DNA from: Gammaproteobacteria bacterium
GTDB taxonomy: Bacteria > Pseudomonadota > Gammaproteobacteria > Pseudomonadales > UBA7434
Length of the DNA stretch: 12,655 nucleotides
Direction of reading: 5' to 3'
NCBI GenBank assembly: GCA_024280785.1
Contig: JAJRPK010000055.1
Location: forward strand, 1-12,655
Shown: positions 1 to 6,088 of the stretch, one piece after another
How the letters are laid out: every line of letters begins with the position of its first letter
How positions within the stretch are numbered: the stretch's first letter is position 1
Program-made: the position numbers and the translations under genes
The notes under the pieces: generated by a model
The model's input: the letters and a program-made list of their open reading frames with translations, nothing else
Database searches by the model: none
Told to the model about the DNA's origin: nothing

Positions 1-185
1 AAAGTGGTGAGTTAGATCAAATGCTCAGTCGGGTTGCCGTAGCCCAGCAACGTGACCTTGAGACGTTAATCAGCGTGATGTTAAGCATTCTTGAACCGCT
101 TATGTTACTACTTATGGGAGTGAGCGTGTTTGTTATTGTCGTAGCGATATTGCTGCCGATTGTTAATCTGAATTCTATTGTATGA
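1..185 (+). CDS. gspF: GspF, T2SS inner-membrane platform protein (3' end only)
   Basis: The reading frame is open from the left edge (first whole codon at 3) to TGA at 183-185, giving the last 60 residues. It begins SGELDQMLSRVA and continues with a QQRDLETLISVML segment, then a strongly hydrophobic stretch (SILEPLMLLLMGVSVFVIVVAILLPI in two pieces) and ends NLNSIV. This is the typical C-terminus of GspF/PilC-family proteins: the conserved SGEL/LE...L turn before the last transmembrane helix and a short ILLPI-x-N tail. GspF is the polytopic inner-membrane protein that contacts the ATPase GspE and GspL and helps assemble the pseudopilus. Its position directly before gspG is canonical. The N-terminal part lies outside the window. 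The stop overlaps an ATG (ATGA) that opens only a 7-codon frame. Confidence 0.93.
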   Translation, partial: SGELDQMLSRVAVAQQRDLETLISVMLSILEPLMLLLMGVSVFVIVVAILLPIVNLNSIV

Positions 186-212
186 AAATTTATACGTTAT
201 TATGAACGAAGC

Positions 213-284
213 TTAGTACGCAACTCAATACACAATTTAGTACGCAATATTTTTAGCACACAACATTTTTAGTACACAACATTA
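213..284 (+). repeat. Degenerate 16-bp tandem repeat between gspF and gspG
   Basis: Three adjacent 16-bp units lie at 237-252 (ttagtacgcaatattt), 253-268 (ttagcacacaacattt) and 269-284 (ttagtacacaacatta). They are preceded by a related unit at 213-228 (ttagtacgcaactcaa) and a shorter copy of the core at 229-236 (tacacaat). The consensus is ttagYACRCAAYattt. Units differ by one to three bases, so the array is old or is maintained loosely. It fills most of the 112-base gap and ends 13 bases before the gspG ATG, so it is probably in the transcribed leader. Units are contiguous with no spacers. Function is unknown. Confidence 0.85.
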
Positions 285-297
285 GAGAAGAGTAGTT

Positions 298-756
298 ATG
301 AACAAAATTAAAATGCACCCTTGGGGTCAGTTGCAGCAGGGCTTCACTTTGATTGAAGTGTTAGTCGTTGTTGTTATCATGGGCATGCTGATCGGGCTGA
401 TTGGACCCAATGTCTTGGGTCAAGTCGACAAGGCTCGAGTGACTACTGCGCGAGCAGATCTGGGTACGATGGGCCAAGCGTTGGATATGTACAAATTGGA
501 CAATCACTTTTATCCAACAACAGACCAAGGTTTAGAGGCGTTAGTGAAAAAGCCTACGGCTTCTCCCGTGCCTAAAAACTGGAATTCACAGGGGTACCTA
601 AAAGCTCGCGATATACCGTTAGACCCCTGGGATGGCGAATACATTTACTTAAGCCCCGGGGATAACTCGCGGCCGTACGAGTTAATGAGTTTAGGGGCGG
701 ACGCGCGGGCCGGCGGAGAAGAGTATGCGGCAGACATTAGCAGTTGGGATCAGTAG
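298..756 (+). CDS. gspG: GspG, major pseudopilin of the type II secretion system
   Basis: GspG is the main subunit of the T2SS pseudopilus, the short periplasmic filament that drives folded proteins through the secretin. The 152-residue product has a prepilin peptidase site after Gly15 (QQG/FTLIEV), with Glu at mature position +5 (Glu20) and a hydrophobic helix from about 16 to 38. GspG hallmarks follow: ADLGTMGQALDMYKLDNHFYPTTDQGLEAL in two segments at about 54-84, DPWDGEYIYLSPG near 110-121, and a C-terminal SLGADARAGGEEYAADISSW segment that matches the calcium-binding loop of known GspG proteins. Length is typical. The start at 298 has a purine-rich AGAGAAG 7 bases upstream; Met6 is an alternative that would shorten the leader to 10 residues. 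It lies after gspF and before the minor pseudopilins in the canonical order. Confidence 0.97.
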   Translation: MNKIKMHPWGQLQQGFTLIEVLVVVVIMGMLIGLIGPNVLGQVDKARVTTARADLGTMGQALDMYKLDNHFYPTTDQGLEALVKKPTASPVPKNWNSQGYLKARDIPLDPWDGEYIYLSPGDNSRPYELMSLGADARAGGEEYAADISSWDQ

Positions 757-776
757 CTAGACTGAGTGTTCTCTCG

Positions 777-830
777 ATAGATGAATGTCAAATGTTAGAT
801 GAATGTTAAAGGCTTAGATGAATTTAAAAC
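777..830 (+). repeat. Three-copy 18-19-bp direct repeat spanning the gspH start
   Basis: Three units lie head to tail: 777-794 (atagatgaatgtcaaatg), 795-813 (ttagatgaatgttaaaggc) and 814-830 (ttagatgaatttaaaac). All share the core TAGATGAAT, which is a stop codon directly followed by a start codon. The first unit begins 20 bases after the gspG stop. The ATG of unit 1 (781) opens five codons ending at TAG 796-798. The next base starts the ATG of unit 2 (799), which is in frame with gspH. The ATG of unit 3 (818) is in another frame and closes after 10 codons. The repeat therefore supplies several competing starts before gspH. Confidence 0.8.
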
Positions 831-1533
831 TAGTGAGTATTCTCTTTTGATTGCAGCGTCAAACGTAATTGGTATGAGTGCTTTAACGACACGGTCTAAA
901 TCTCCTGATGCGATAGCGGGTTGTCGTGGCTTTACGTTGATAGAGTTACTTGTTGTGCTAGTTATTCTAGGTCTATTTTCAGGAATGGCGGTGATCTCTA
1001 TCGGTGATAATTTCGCTCGTGAACTACGTGGCGAAGCGGAACGGTTTCAAAGCATAGTGATTGCCGCCATAGATGAGGCTATTTACACATCTTCTGACTT
1101 GGGCTTTGTGTTGTCAAAAGAAGGCTATATTTTATTAAAGTACGATCGAATCACTCAAGGCTGGGTAAGCTTTAACAATAAAGTATTTAAATTGCATGAG
1201 TTCGATGAACAGATGCAAATAAGTTGGACAATCGAGGGCTTTTCACGTCAGCAAGGAGATACTGATAGCCGTTTTGGGGGCGATGGGGACAAGCTTTTTG
1301 GAGATGAAGACGAAAATCAATTCGTCGAAATCAACGATACACGCGACCATGATGATGAGAATAATAATGAGGTACTGAATCTGACCCCGCAGATACTTAT
1401 GTTGAGTTCAGGTGAATTAACAGCTTTCACGGTAGATTTTTTTGCGACAATGGATGTGCAAAACAAAACCGTGTTCCAAGTGGTTTCTGACGGTTTTTCT
1501 CGGCCAACGATTAAAAATGTGTCTGAGCAATGA
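799..1533 (+). CDS. gspH: GspH, minor pseudopilin of the type II secretion system
   Basis: This minor pseudopilin sits near the tip of the T2SS pseudopilus. From the ATG at 799 it has 244 residues, with a prepilin peptidase site after Gly44 (CRG/FTLIELLVVLVILG) and Glu at mature +5 (Glu49). A GspH-like globular domain follows (ELRGEAERFQSIVIAAIDEA, then LGFVLSKEGY and the FTVDFFATMD region). The start is uncertain. The one at 799 lies inside a direct repeat and gives an unusually long 44-residue leader. The ATG at 874 (Met26) gives a 19-residue leader, and neither has a clear ribosome binding site. The protein is longer than usual because of an Asp/Glu/Asn-rich insertion at about residues 154-191 (nt 1258-1371). 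Function is assigned from gene order, prepilin signal and domain. I am sure of a pseudopilin and confident of GspH. Confidence 0.9.
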   Translation: MNVKGLDEFKTSEYSLLIAASNVIGMSALTTRSKSPDAIAGCRGFTLIELLVVLVILGLFSGMAVISIGDNFARELRGEAERFQSIVIAAIDEAIYTSSDLGFVLSKEGYILLKYDRITQGWVSFNNKVFKLHEFDEQMQISWTIEGFSRQQGDTDSRFGGDGDKLFGDEDENQFVEINDTRDHDDENNNEVLNLTPQILMLSSGELTAFTVDFFATMDVQNKTVFQVVSDGFSRPTIKNVSEQ

Positions 1534-1590
1534 AGCTTACTGCGGCTGTATGGAAGGTATTTATAGCCATGGCAGGGGGCCGGTAGCAGT

Positions 1591-1971
1591 ATGCCTGTAA
1601 ATCGTTCGCGAGGGTTTACCCTTATAGAGATAATGGTCGCATTGGCAGTGCTGGCACTTTCGGGGACAGCTTTGCTTAAAACCATCAATCAATCTACGCG
1701 CGATTTGTCGGTGTTAAATAATAAGCTGATTGCTTTGAGTATCGCTGAATATGCATTGAATAGCGTGTTGATAAAAGAAAAATATCCTGACTTAGGTAAT
1801 GACGAGGAAATTATCACTCATGCTGATCGCGAGTGGCGAGTAGAAATCGAGATCAGTGCAACTCCCAACGAAAGTGTCCGTCGGATAGATGTTTTAATTA
1901 GACCCAACGATACCGGTAGTGATGAATCGGCAACTATTTTGTTGAGTGGCTTTCGGGCCGATATTTACTGA
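1591..1971 (+). CDS. gspI: GspI, minor pseudopilin of the type II secretion system
   Basis: GspI is a minor pseudopilin that forms the pseudopilus tip complex with GspJ and GspK. The product is 126 residues, normal for the family. It has a short basic leader and a prepilin peptidase site after Gly8 (NRSRG/FTLIEIMVALAVLALSG), with Glu13 at mature +5. The body shows the usual GspI pattern: the LIALSIAEYALNSVL helix (about 48-62) and a REWRVEIEI strand (about 81-89). A G-rich stretch (aggggg, about 1573-1578) lies some 12 bases before the ATG, a wide spacing for a ribosome binding site. The stop TGA at 1969-1971 shares its last base with the ATG of the next gene, which suggests translational coupling of the I and J subunits. 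Confidence 0.94.
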   Translation: MPVNRSRGFTLIEIMVALAVLALSGTALLKTINQSTRDLSVLNNKLIALSIAEYALNSVLIKEKYPDLGNDEEIITHADREWRVEIEISATPNESVRRIDVLIRPNDTGSDESATILLSGFRADIY

Positions 1972-2648
1972 TGGTTCAAAATAAACGAAATATCGAGTCG
2001 AGCCAATCGGGCTTCACGCTGATTGAAGCATTGGTGGCGATGTTTATTTTTGCCTGGATCGGCATGGGGTCATATCAAATTCTTGATCAGGTCATTCTTT
2101 CTGAAGAGGTCAATCAAAAACAATCGCAAGCGTTATCTAATGTCCAACGAGTATGGTGGCAATTAAGCAAAGATTTTAGACAAATGGTGCGTCGCCCGGT
2201 AGTAAACAGAGACGGTGAATCAATAAAGGACTTAATTGTAGAGGGAGACGATAACCTTATCGAGTTTACCCGTGCTGGTTGGTCAAACCCACTGGCTTGG
2301 CCGCGAAGCGAATTACAGCGAGTGGCTTATCGAATTGATTATCACCCTGCCGCTTCAGACCCCGAAAGTGAATTTTACAATGATACTTCACTTTATCTTA
2401 TTAGATTGTATTGGAGTGTGTTAGATCGAATGCCTGCTACGCAAGAGCATGAGCAAGTATTGATGGGAGGGATTGTAGATTTTCGAACGCGGTTTTGGGA
2501 TGCAGGTAATGAAGAGTGGTCAGCGACCCGTATGGAAACTTTCGCGCAAGGTTCTAGTCTCGCGGCCTATGATGTTCCTTACGCGATGGAAGTGAGTATC
2601 GTGTTAGAAAACGAAGACGTTTTAAGTTATGTTTTTAGAATCTTGTAG
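1971..2648 (+). CDS. gspJ: GspJ, minor pseudopilin of the type II secretion system
   Basis: GspJ is the larger partner of GspI and GspK in the pseudopilus tip complex. The 225-residue product has a prepilin peptidase site after Gly14 (SSQSG/FTLIEALVAMFIFAWIG), with Glu19 at mature +5. GspJ-specific features follow: the NVQRVWWQLSKDFRQMVRRPV segment (about 62-80), corresponding to the family's R-x-x-x-x-L-x-x-D-x-x-Q motif, then IEFTRAGWSNPLAWPRSELQRVAY in two blocks (about 96-122) and a C-terminal region ending in P-Y-A-M-E-V-S-I-V-L. The length is typical. The start overlaps the gspI stop by one base (TGATG), so translation probably depends on GspI translation. Gene order supports the assignment. 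Confidence 0.95.
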   Translation: MVQNKRNIESSQSGFTLIEALVAMFIFAWIGMGSYQILDQVILSEEVNQKQSQALSNVQRVWWQLSKDFRQMVRRPVVNRDGESIKDLIVEGDDNLIEFTRAGWSNPLAWPRSELQRVAYRIDYHPAASDPESEFYNDTSLYLIRLYWSVLDRMPATQEHEQVLMGGIVDFRTRFWDAGNEEWSATRMETFAQGSSLAAYDVPYAMEVSIVLENEDVLSYVFRIL

Positions 2649-2677
2649 TTAGCAATAAGGCACTTGAAAATTTGTTT

Positions 2678-2681
2678 AGGA
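2678..2681 (+). promoter_or_regulatory. Ribosome binding site that decides the gspK start
   Basis: AGGA lies 8 bases before the ATG at 2690, a good Shine-Dalgarno arrangement. It favours this ATG over the in-frame TTG at 2672, which would add six residues and whose nearest purine-rich sequence (ataagg, 2655-2660) is 11 bases away. Confidence 0.6.
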
Positions 2682-2689
2682 ACATAAGC

Positions 2690-3826
2690 ATGAGTTGTGA
2701 CCGTCCATTCCAAGGTCCATGTAAGCAAACTAAAGCGCAGTCTTCATTGAGTTCTACTCGCTCCAGACAAGCGGGGGTAGCACTGATTACTGTGTTATTG
2801 GTGTTCGCTATAGCAGCGTTGATTTCAGCGAAAATTTTGGTGGGTAAAGAGTTAGACGTACAGCGAACTACCGGAATGGTGAACCGTACTCAAGCCTATT
2901 ACTATGCCTTGGCAGCAGAAGAATTGGCGATTTTAGTGCTAAAAACTGACGCCGAGGACGATGCCGATAATCCTCCCGCTACGGATAACCTCGAAGAAGC
3001 TTGGGCGCAAGCGGCTATTCCTTTTGAAATCGATAATATTGGCGCGGTGTTAATTCAGATCACTGACTTAAATCGTTTTTACAATATTAATAATTTGATC
3101 CAACACGATGGAGAAGTCAATCTTGACGAACTAAATCGTTTTAGAGATTTACTCGTTGAATTGGATATAGAAGTTAGCATCGCTGATAATCTTCGGGACT
3201 GGCTCGATAGCAATGATCAAGTAGCGGGTGATCTTAGCGAAGACGATAGCTATTACGAGGAGAAACCGGGTTATCGGGTGGCTAACCAGCGGTTGAGCGA
3301 CGTTTCTGAGCTTCGCTTAATCCGGGGGTTTACTGCCGAAGTCATGAAAAAATTATTACCTCATATCAGCGCCATTAAAGTCGATGGCGTGGTGCCGTTA
3401 AATTTAAATACGGCTACTGATTACGCTTTGACCACCTTACAGACCACCAATGGCGCGAGCAAAGGTCGCCGCTCTAAAAGCATCGGGCTTGGTACGGCAG
3501 AAAACATTATTTCTGATCGAGCAGATCCATTCGAGAGCGTAGATGGTGGCTCAAATGGTTTTGTTACGCGACTTAAGGTCGCTGGCTATTTGCCTTATCC
3601 TAGCGACCTTAATAGTGGAACATCGCTACTCCCCACCGCAGGGCCTAGAATTGCGAGCTCTGTTACCAGCCAGTACTATGAAATTAACATTCGCGCCAAT
3701 TATGCGGGCAGTATTGCCTATCTTTCGACCACGGTTGTGAAAAATGGTACTGGGCGTTCGGCAAAATTCATTGTGTTATCCCGCCGGGAGAACGATAATT
3801 CATCCCGTTTTCTAGCGAGTAATTAA
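2690..3826 (+). CDS. gspK: GspK, minor pseudopilin capping the T2SS pseudopilus
   Basis: GspK caps the pseudopilus as the largest minor pseudopilin, binding GspI and GspJ. From the ATG at 2690 the protein has 378 residues. The prepilin peptidase site is after Gly29 (RQAG/VALITVLLVFAIAALI). Mature +5 is Thr rather than Glu, as is characteristic of GspK. The large alpha-helical domain is clear: RFYNINNLI, then DWLDSND (about 170-176), the EDDSYYEEKPGYRVANQRL region, SDVSELRLIRGF, and PLNLNTA (about 236-242). This is the standard GspK series (D-W-x-D, E-D-x-x-Y, S-E-L-R-L-I-x-G, N-x-N-T-A). The start is chosen because AGGA lies 8 bases upstream; an in-frame TTG at 2672 is possible. The leader of 29 residues is longer than usual. 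The acidic EDSYYEE part corresponds to the calcium site region known in GspK. Confidence 0.95.
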   Translation: MSCDRPFQGPCKQTKAQSSLSSTRSRQAGVALITVLLVFAIAALISAKILVGKELDVQRTTGMVNRTQAYYYALAAEELAILVLKTDAEDDADNPPATDNLEEAWAQAAIPFEIDNIGAVLIQITDLNRFYNINNLIQHDGEVNLDELNRFRDLLVELDIEVSIADNLRDWLDSNDQVAGDLSEDDSYYEEKPGYRVANQRLSDVSELRLIRGFTAEVMKKLLPHISAIKVDGVVPLNLNTATDYALTTLQTTNGASKGRRSKSIGLGTAENIISDRADPFESVDGGSNGFVTRLKVAGYLPYPSDLNSGTSLLPTAGPRIASSVTSQYYEINIRANYAGSIAYLSTTVVKNGTGRSAKFIVLSRRENDNSSRFLASN

Positions 3827-3866
3827 ATCCTAAGATTCACCCAACGACCGCTAAACTAAGATAAAT

Positions 3867-5378
3867 ATGTCAGATTTTTTGTGTTTACGTTTTAAAGAAA
3901 TTGCGATCAATAGCCTGAGCAAGGTCGCTTGGTCTGTACTGGCAACAGATGGGCATATCGAATCATCCGGCTATGCTTTGTTACAAGACATACCACAGGT
4001 CGTACCCACTGCAGGAGGAACCCGGCGAAATATCGTCATTGTTCCTAGCGGCGCAGTACTGTTGACATCTGTAGATGTTCCGAGCAAACAGCATCGGCAT
4101 CTCAAGCAATTGTTGGCTTTTGTGGTTGAAGAGCAAATTATAGACCCTATTGAGAGTATGCATTTGGCTACGCCGGCATTTCATACTGGTGACGAAGTAC
4201 GGGTGGCTGCGCTAAGAAGAGATACTCTTGAAGATTGGCTTGAAGCTTTAGAACAAATTGATTTTTTGCCCGATTACCTGTTTGTCGATGTACTTTGTGT
4301 GCCGCAAAAAGTGGGTGATTGGCAATTGTTGTTTGAAGAAAATAAATTGCTCTATCGAGATGGGGGAGTCAGTGGCCTTACGCTTGACAAAAACACAGCT
4401 GAGCCAGTTATTCGCCTTGCTATTGATCACTTACACAGTACTGATGGAGAAAATTCATCGGCAGATACCGGTGGGGCTGTAGGCGACAGCGTTATCGAAG
4501 TTGTACTTCTTTCAGTTGCCGCCGAAGATTTATCTGAACTCGCTCGGCTAAGTCTTGAAATTCAAGAGATTAGCGATAGGCAAGCAGAACCTGATAGTGG
4601 GGCCTTGGATGAATTTTCAGAGTCAGACTCTTTAGATAATATTAAACTTGACCCAGTGCAGACTTCAGCCGGACAGCAGCAAGTCGAGCCTGCTGAGCTT
4701 GATCCTGATTTGATGATTGTGGCCGGAGCATTTAAGACCGAAATAGGTGACTTCATTCGCTCGGAAAATATCGAAACTCGAGATGTTGAATACAGCGAAA
4801 CAGCCTCTCAATTACTGGCTGTGAACGCGGTTCATTCTCTCGAGACCACGCTAAATTTACTTCAAGGCGAGTTTCGACCGATTAGTGCTTCAGCAGAAAA
4901 CCGTCGTTTTATTCGCAAAGCTGGTGCGGCTGTTGCCGTCTGCTTAAGTTTGTTTTTGGTCATTACGTTGGCCGGTGGTTTTTATCTTAACTACCGTGCA
5001 GACAAATATTTCGATGACAGTATTGCAATTTATAAATCACTATTTCCTAAACAGCGCAGGATCTACGATCCAGTAAAGCAAATGCGCCAACAACTTTCTG
5101 GCCATTCAGTCGCTGGCGCAACCTCCGAATTTTTACCCTTACTCGACGCGGCGTCTAAATCGCTGGCCAATTTGGATTCTGAAAACCCGGCAACGATCAC
5201 TCAGTTGAGATATGACAGTCAGCGCGGGCACATTACTATTGAAATAAGAGCGAAAGATATAGATGAGCTTGAGGCTTATAAAGATTTGCTGACAGGAGAA
5301 GGTCTCAAAGTAGATATTTTATCGGCAAATCAGGACAACGATATCGTTACTGGTCGAATTAAAATAGGCCGCGGTTAG
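3867..5378 (+). CDS. gspL: GspL, T2SS inner-membrane assembly-platform protein
   Basis: GspL connects the cytoplasmic ATPase GspE with GspM and the pseudopilus. The 503-residue product has the family layout. An actin-like cytoplasmic domain (about 1-235) includes the V-P-S-x-x-V-L-L-T-S-V-D-V-P segment near 58-72 and the VVEEQIIDPIESMHLA motif near 86-101. A single transmembrane helix follows at about 352-375 (AGAAVAVCLSLFLVITLAGG), then a periplasmic ferredoxin-like domain with the ITQLRYDSQRGHITIEIRAKD pattern (about 445-465). It is longer than most GspL proteins (around 400). Much of the excess is an acidic, low-complexity linker at about 239-281, rich in Asp, Glu, Ser and Gln and probably disordered. 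The gene follows gspK after 40 bases and precedes gspM, the canonical order. No strong ribosome binding site is visible. Confidence 0.93.
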   Translation: MSDFLCLRFKEIAINSLSKVAWSVLATDGHIESSGYALLQDIPQVVPTAGGTRRNIVIVPSGAVLLTSVDVPSKQHRHLKQLLAFVVEEQIIDPIESMHLATPAFHTGDEVRVAALRRDTLEDWLEALEQIDFLPDYLFVDVLCVPQKVGDWQLLFEENKLLYRDGGVSGLTLDKNTAEPVIRLAIDHLHSTDGENSSADTGGAVGDSVIEVVLLSVAAEDLSELARLSLEIQEISDRQAEPDSGALDEFSESDSLDNIKLDPVQTSAGQQQVEPAELDPDLMIVAGAFKTEIGDFIRSENIETRDVEYSETASQLLAVNAVHSLETTLNLLQGEFRPISASAENRRFIRKAGAAVAVCLSLFLVITLAGGFYLNYRADKYFDDSIAIYKSLFPKQRRIYDPVKQMRQQLSGHSVAGATSEFLPLLDAASKSLANLDSENPATITQLRYDSQRGHITIEIRAKDIDELEAYKDLLTGEGLKVDILSANQDNDIVTGRIKIGRG

Positions 5379-5447
5379 AAATTTATGTAAATTGACTCCT
5401 CTAATTTATGCGGGGTTAACAATGAAATAGCGTAGAGTTTATATTAA

Positions 5448-5993
5448 ATGAGTGATTGGCAGCAGCAACTAAGTGATGAGTTTGATCGAACGGTGGCACG
5501 GGTGCGTACTAACGATTCAGTTCAAGACCTCGAACTTAAATACCATGGTTTGCCAGAGCGAGATAGATTAGCTCTTAATACCCTCGCTGTTGTTGTGGGT
5601 GTGTTTTTGCTCTATCAGCTTATCCTTTCTCCGGCGATAGATTATTTGAAATCCGCTAGTGCAAATTATCAAACCCAGCTTGAAAGCCATGAGTGGATGG
5701 TCGTCAAAGAGCCCGAAGCCAAAGCATTAATAAGCGGTGGGGAAGAAGGTGGGTTAGAAGGCTCATTGTTGAGTGTTGCGTCTTCAACTGCGAAGAACTA
5801 CGAACTAACTTTTAGTCGATTCGAACCCATGGGGGATGAAAAAGTTAGACTATGGTTAGAGCAAGTAAAATTTAACAGCGTAGTAAGCTGGCTCGGAGAG
5901 TTAGAGACAAAGAAAGGAGTTAGCGCTGTCGACATTTCCTTGGACAGCTCTATTCCTGGCTATGTATCGGTTCGCTTAACCTTACAGGGTTAG
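5448..5993 (+). CDS. gspM: GspM, T2SS inner-membrane protein
   Basis: GspM is a small bitopic inner-membrane protein that pairs with GspL and stabilises it. The product is 181 residues. A cytoplasmic N-terminus contains the LPERDRLAL element (about 35-43), matching the family's L-x-x-R-E/D-R pattern. One transmembrane helix follows at about 43-62 (NTLAVVVGVFLLYQLILSPA), then a periplasmic domain ending in VSWLGELETKKGVSAVDISLD and VRLTLQG, similar to the ferredoxin-like fold of GspM. Assignment rests on size, topology, the C-terminal pattern and position after gspL. The 69-base gap before it contains two copies of aatttatg (5380-5387 and 5403-5410) and no gene. No gspN is found after it. Confidence 0.9.
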   Translation: MSDWQQQLSDEFDRTVARVRTNDSVQDLELKYHGLPERDRLALNTLAVVVGVFLLYQLILSPAIDYLKSASANYQTQLESHEWMVVKEPEAKALISGGEEGGLEGSLLSVASSTAKNYELTFSRFEPMGDEKVRLWLEQVKFNSVVSWLGELETKKGVSAVDISLDSSIPGYVSVRLTLQG

Positions 5994-6050
5994 TGTATGA
6001 CTCGGTTTAAAATGTTTTAGTTTGTGCTTCGAGGCTCTTTATTGCTATGT

Positions 6051-6064
6051 ATCTAACGTTAGAT
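6051..6064. other. Perfect 14-bp palindrome before the gspA-like gene
   Basis: The sequence atctaacgttagat is identical to its own reverse complement and lies 24 bases before the ATG at 6089, in the 95-base gap after gspM. It has no loop and is not followed by a T-run, so it does not look like a terminator. A dimeric regulator could bind here, but I do not recognise the site and see no second copy. Confidence 0.45.
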
Positions 6065-6088
6065 TTATTGGGGCGGGCTGGTAAATAA

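Noticed and set aside
213..284. Tandem repeat considered as a CRISPR array
   Set aside because: Units are 16 bp and contiguous, with no spacers and no cas genes nearby.
1317..1688. Antisense open frame of 123 codons over the end of gspH and start of gspI
   Set aside because: It lies opposite two well-supported pseudopilin genes, has no recognisable domain and is explained by codon composition of the real strand.
6026..6043. Weak hairpin gcttcgaggc followed by tcttta, considered as a terminator after gspM
   Set aside because: The stem is three pairs at most and the T-run is poor.
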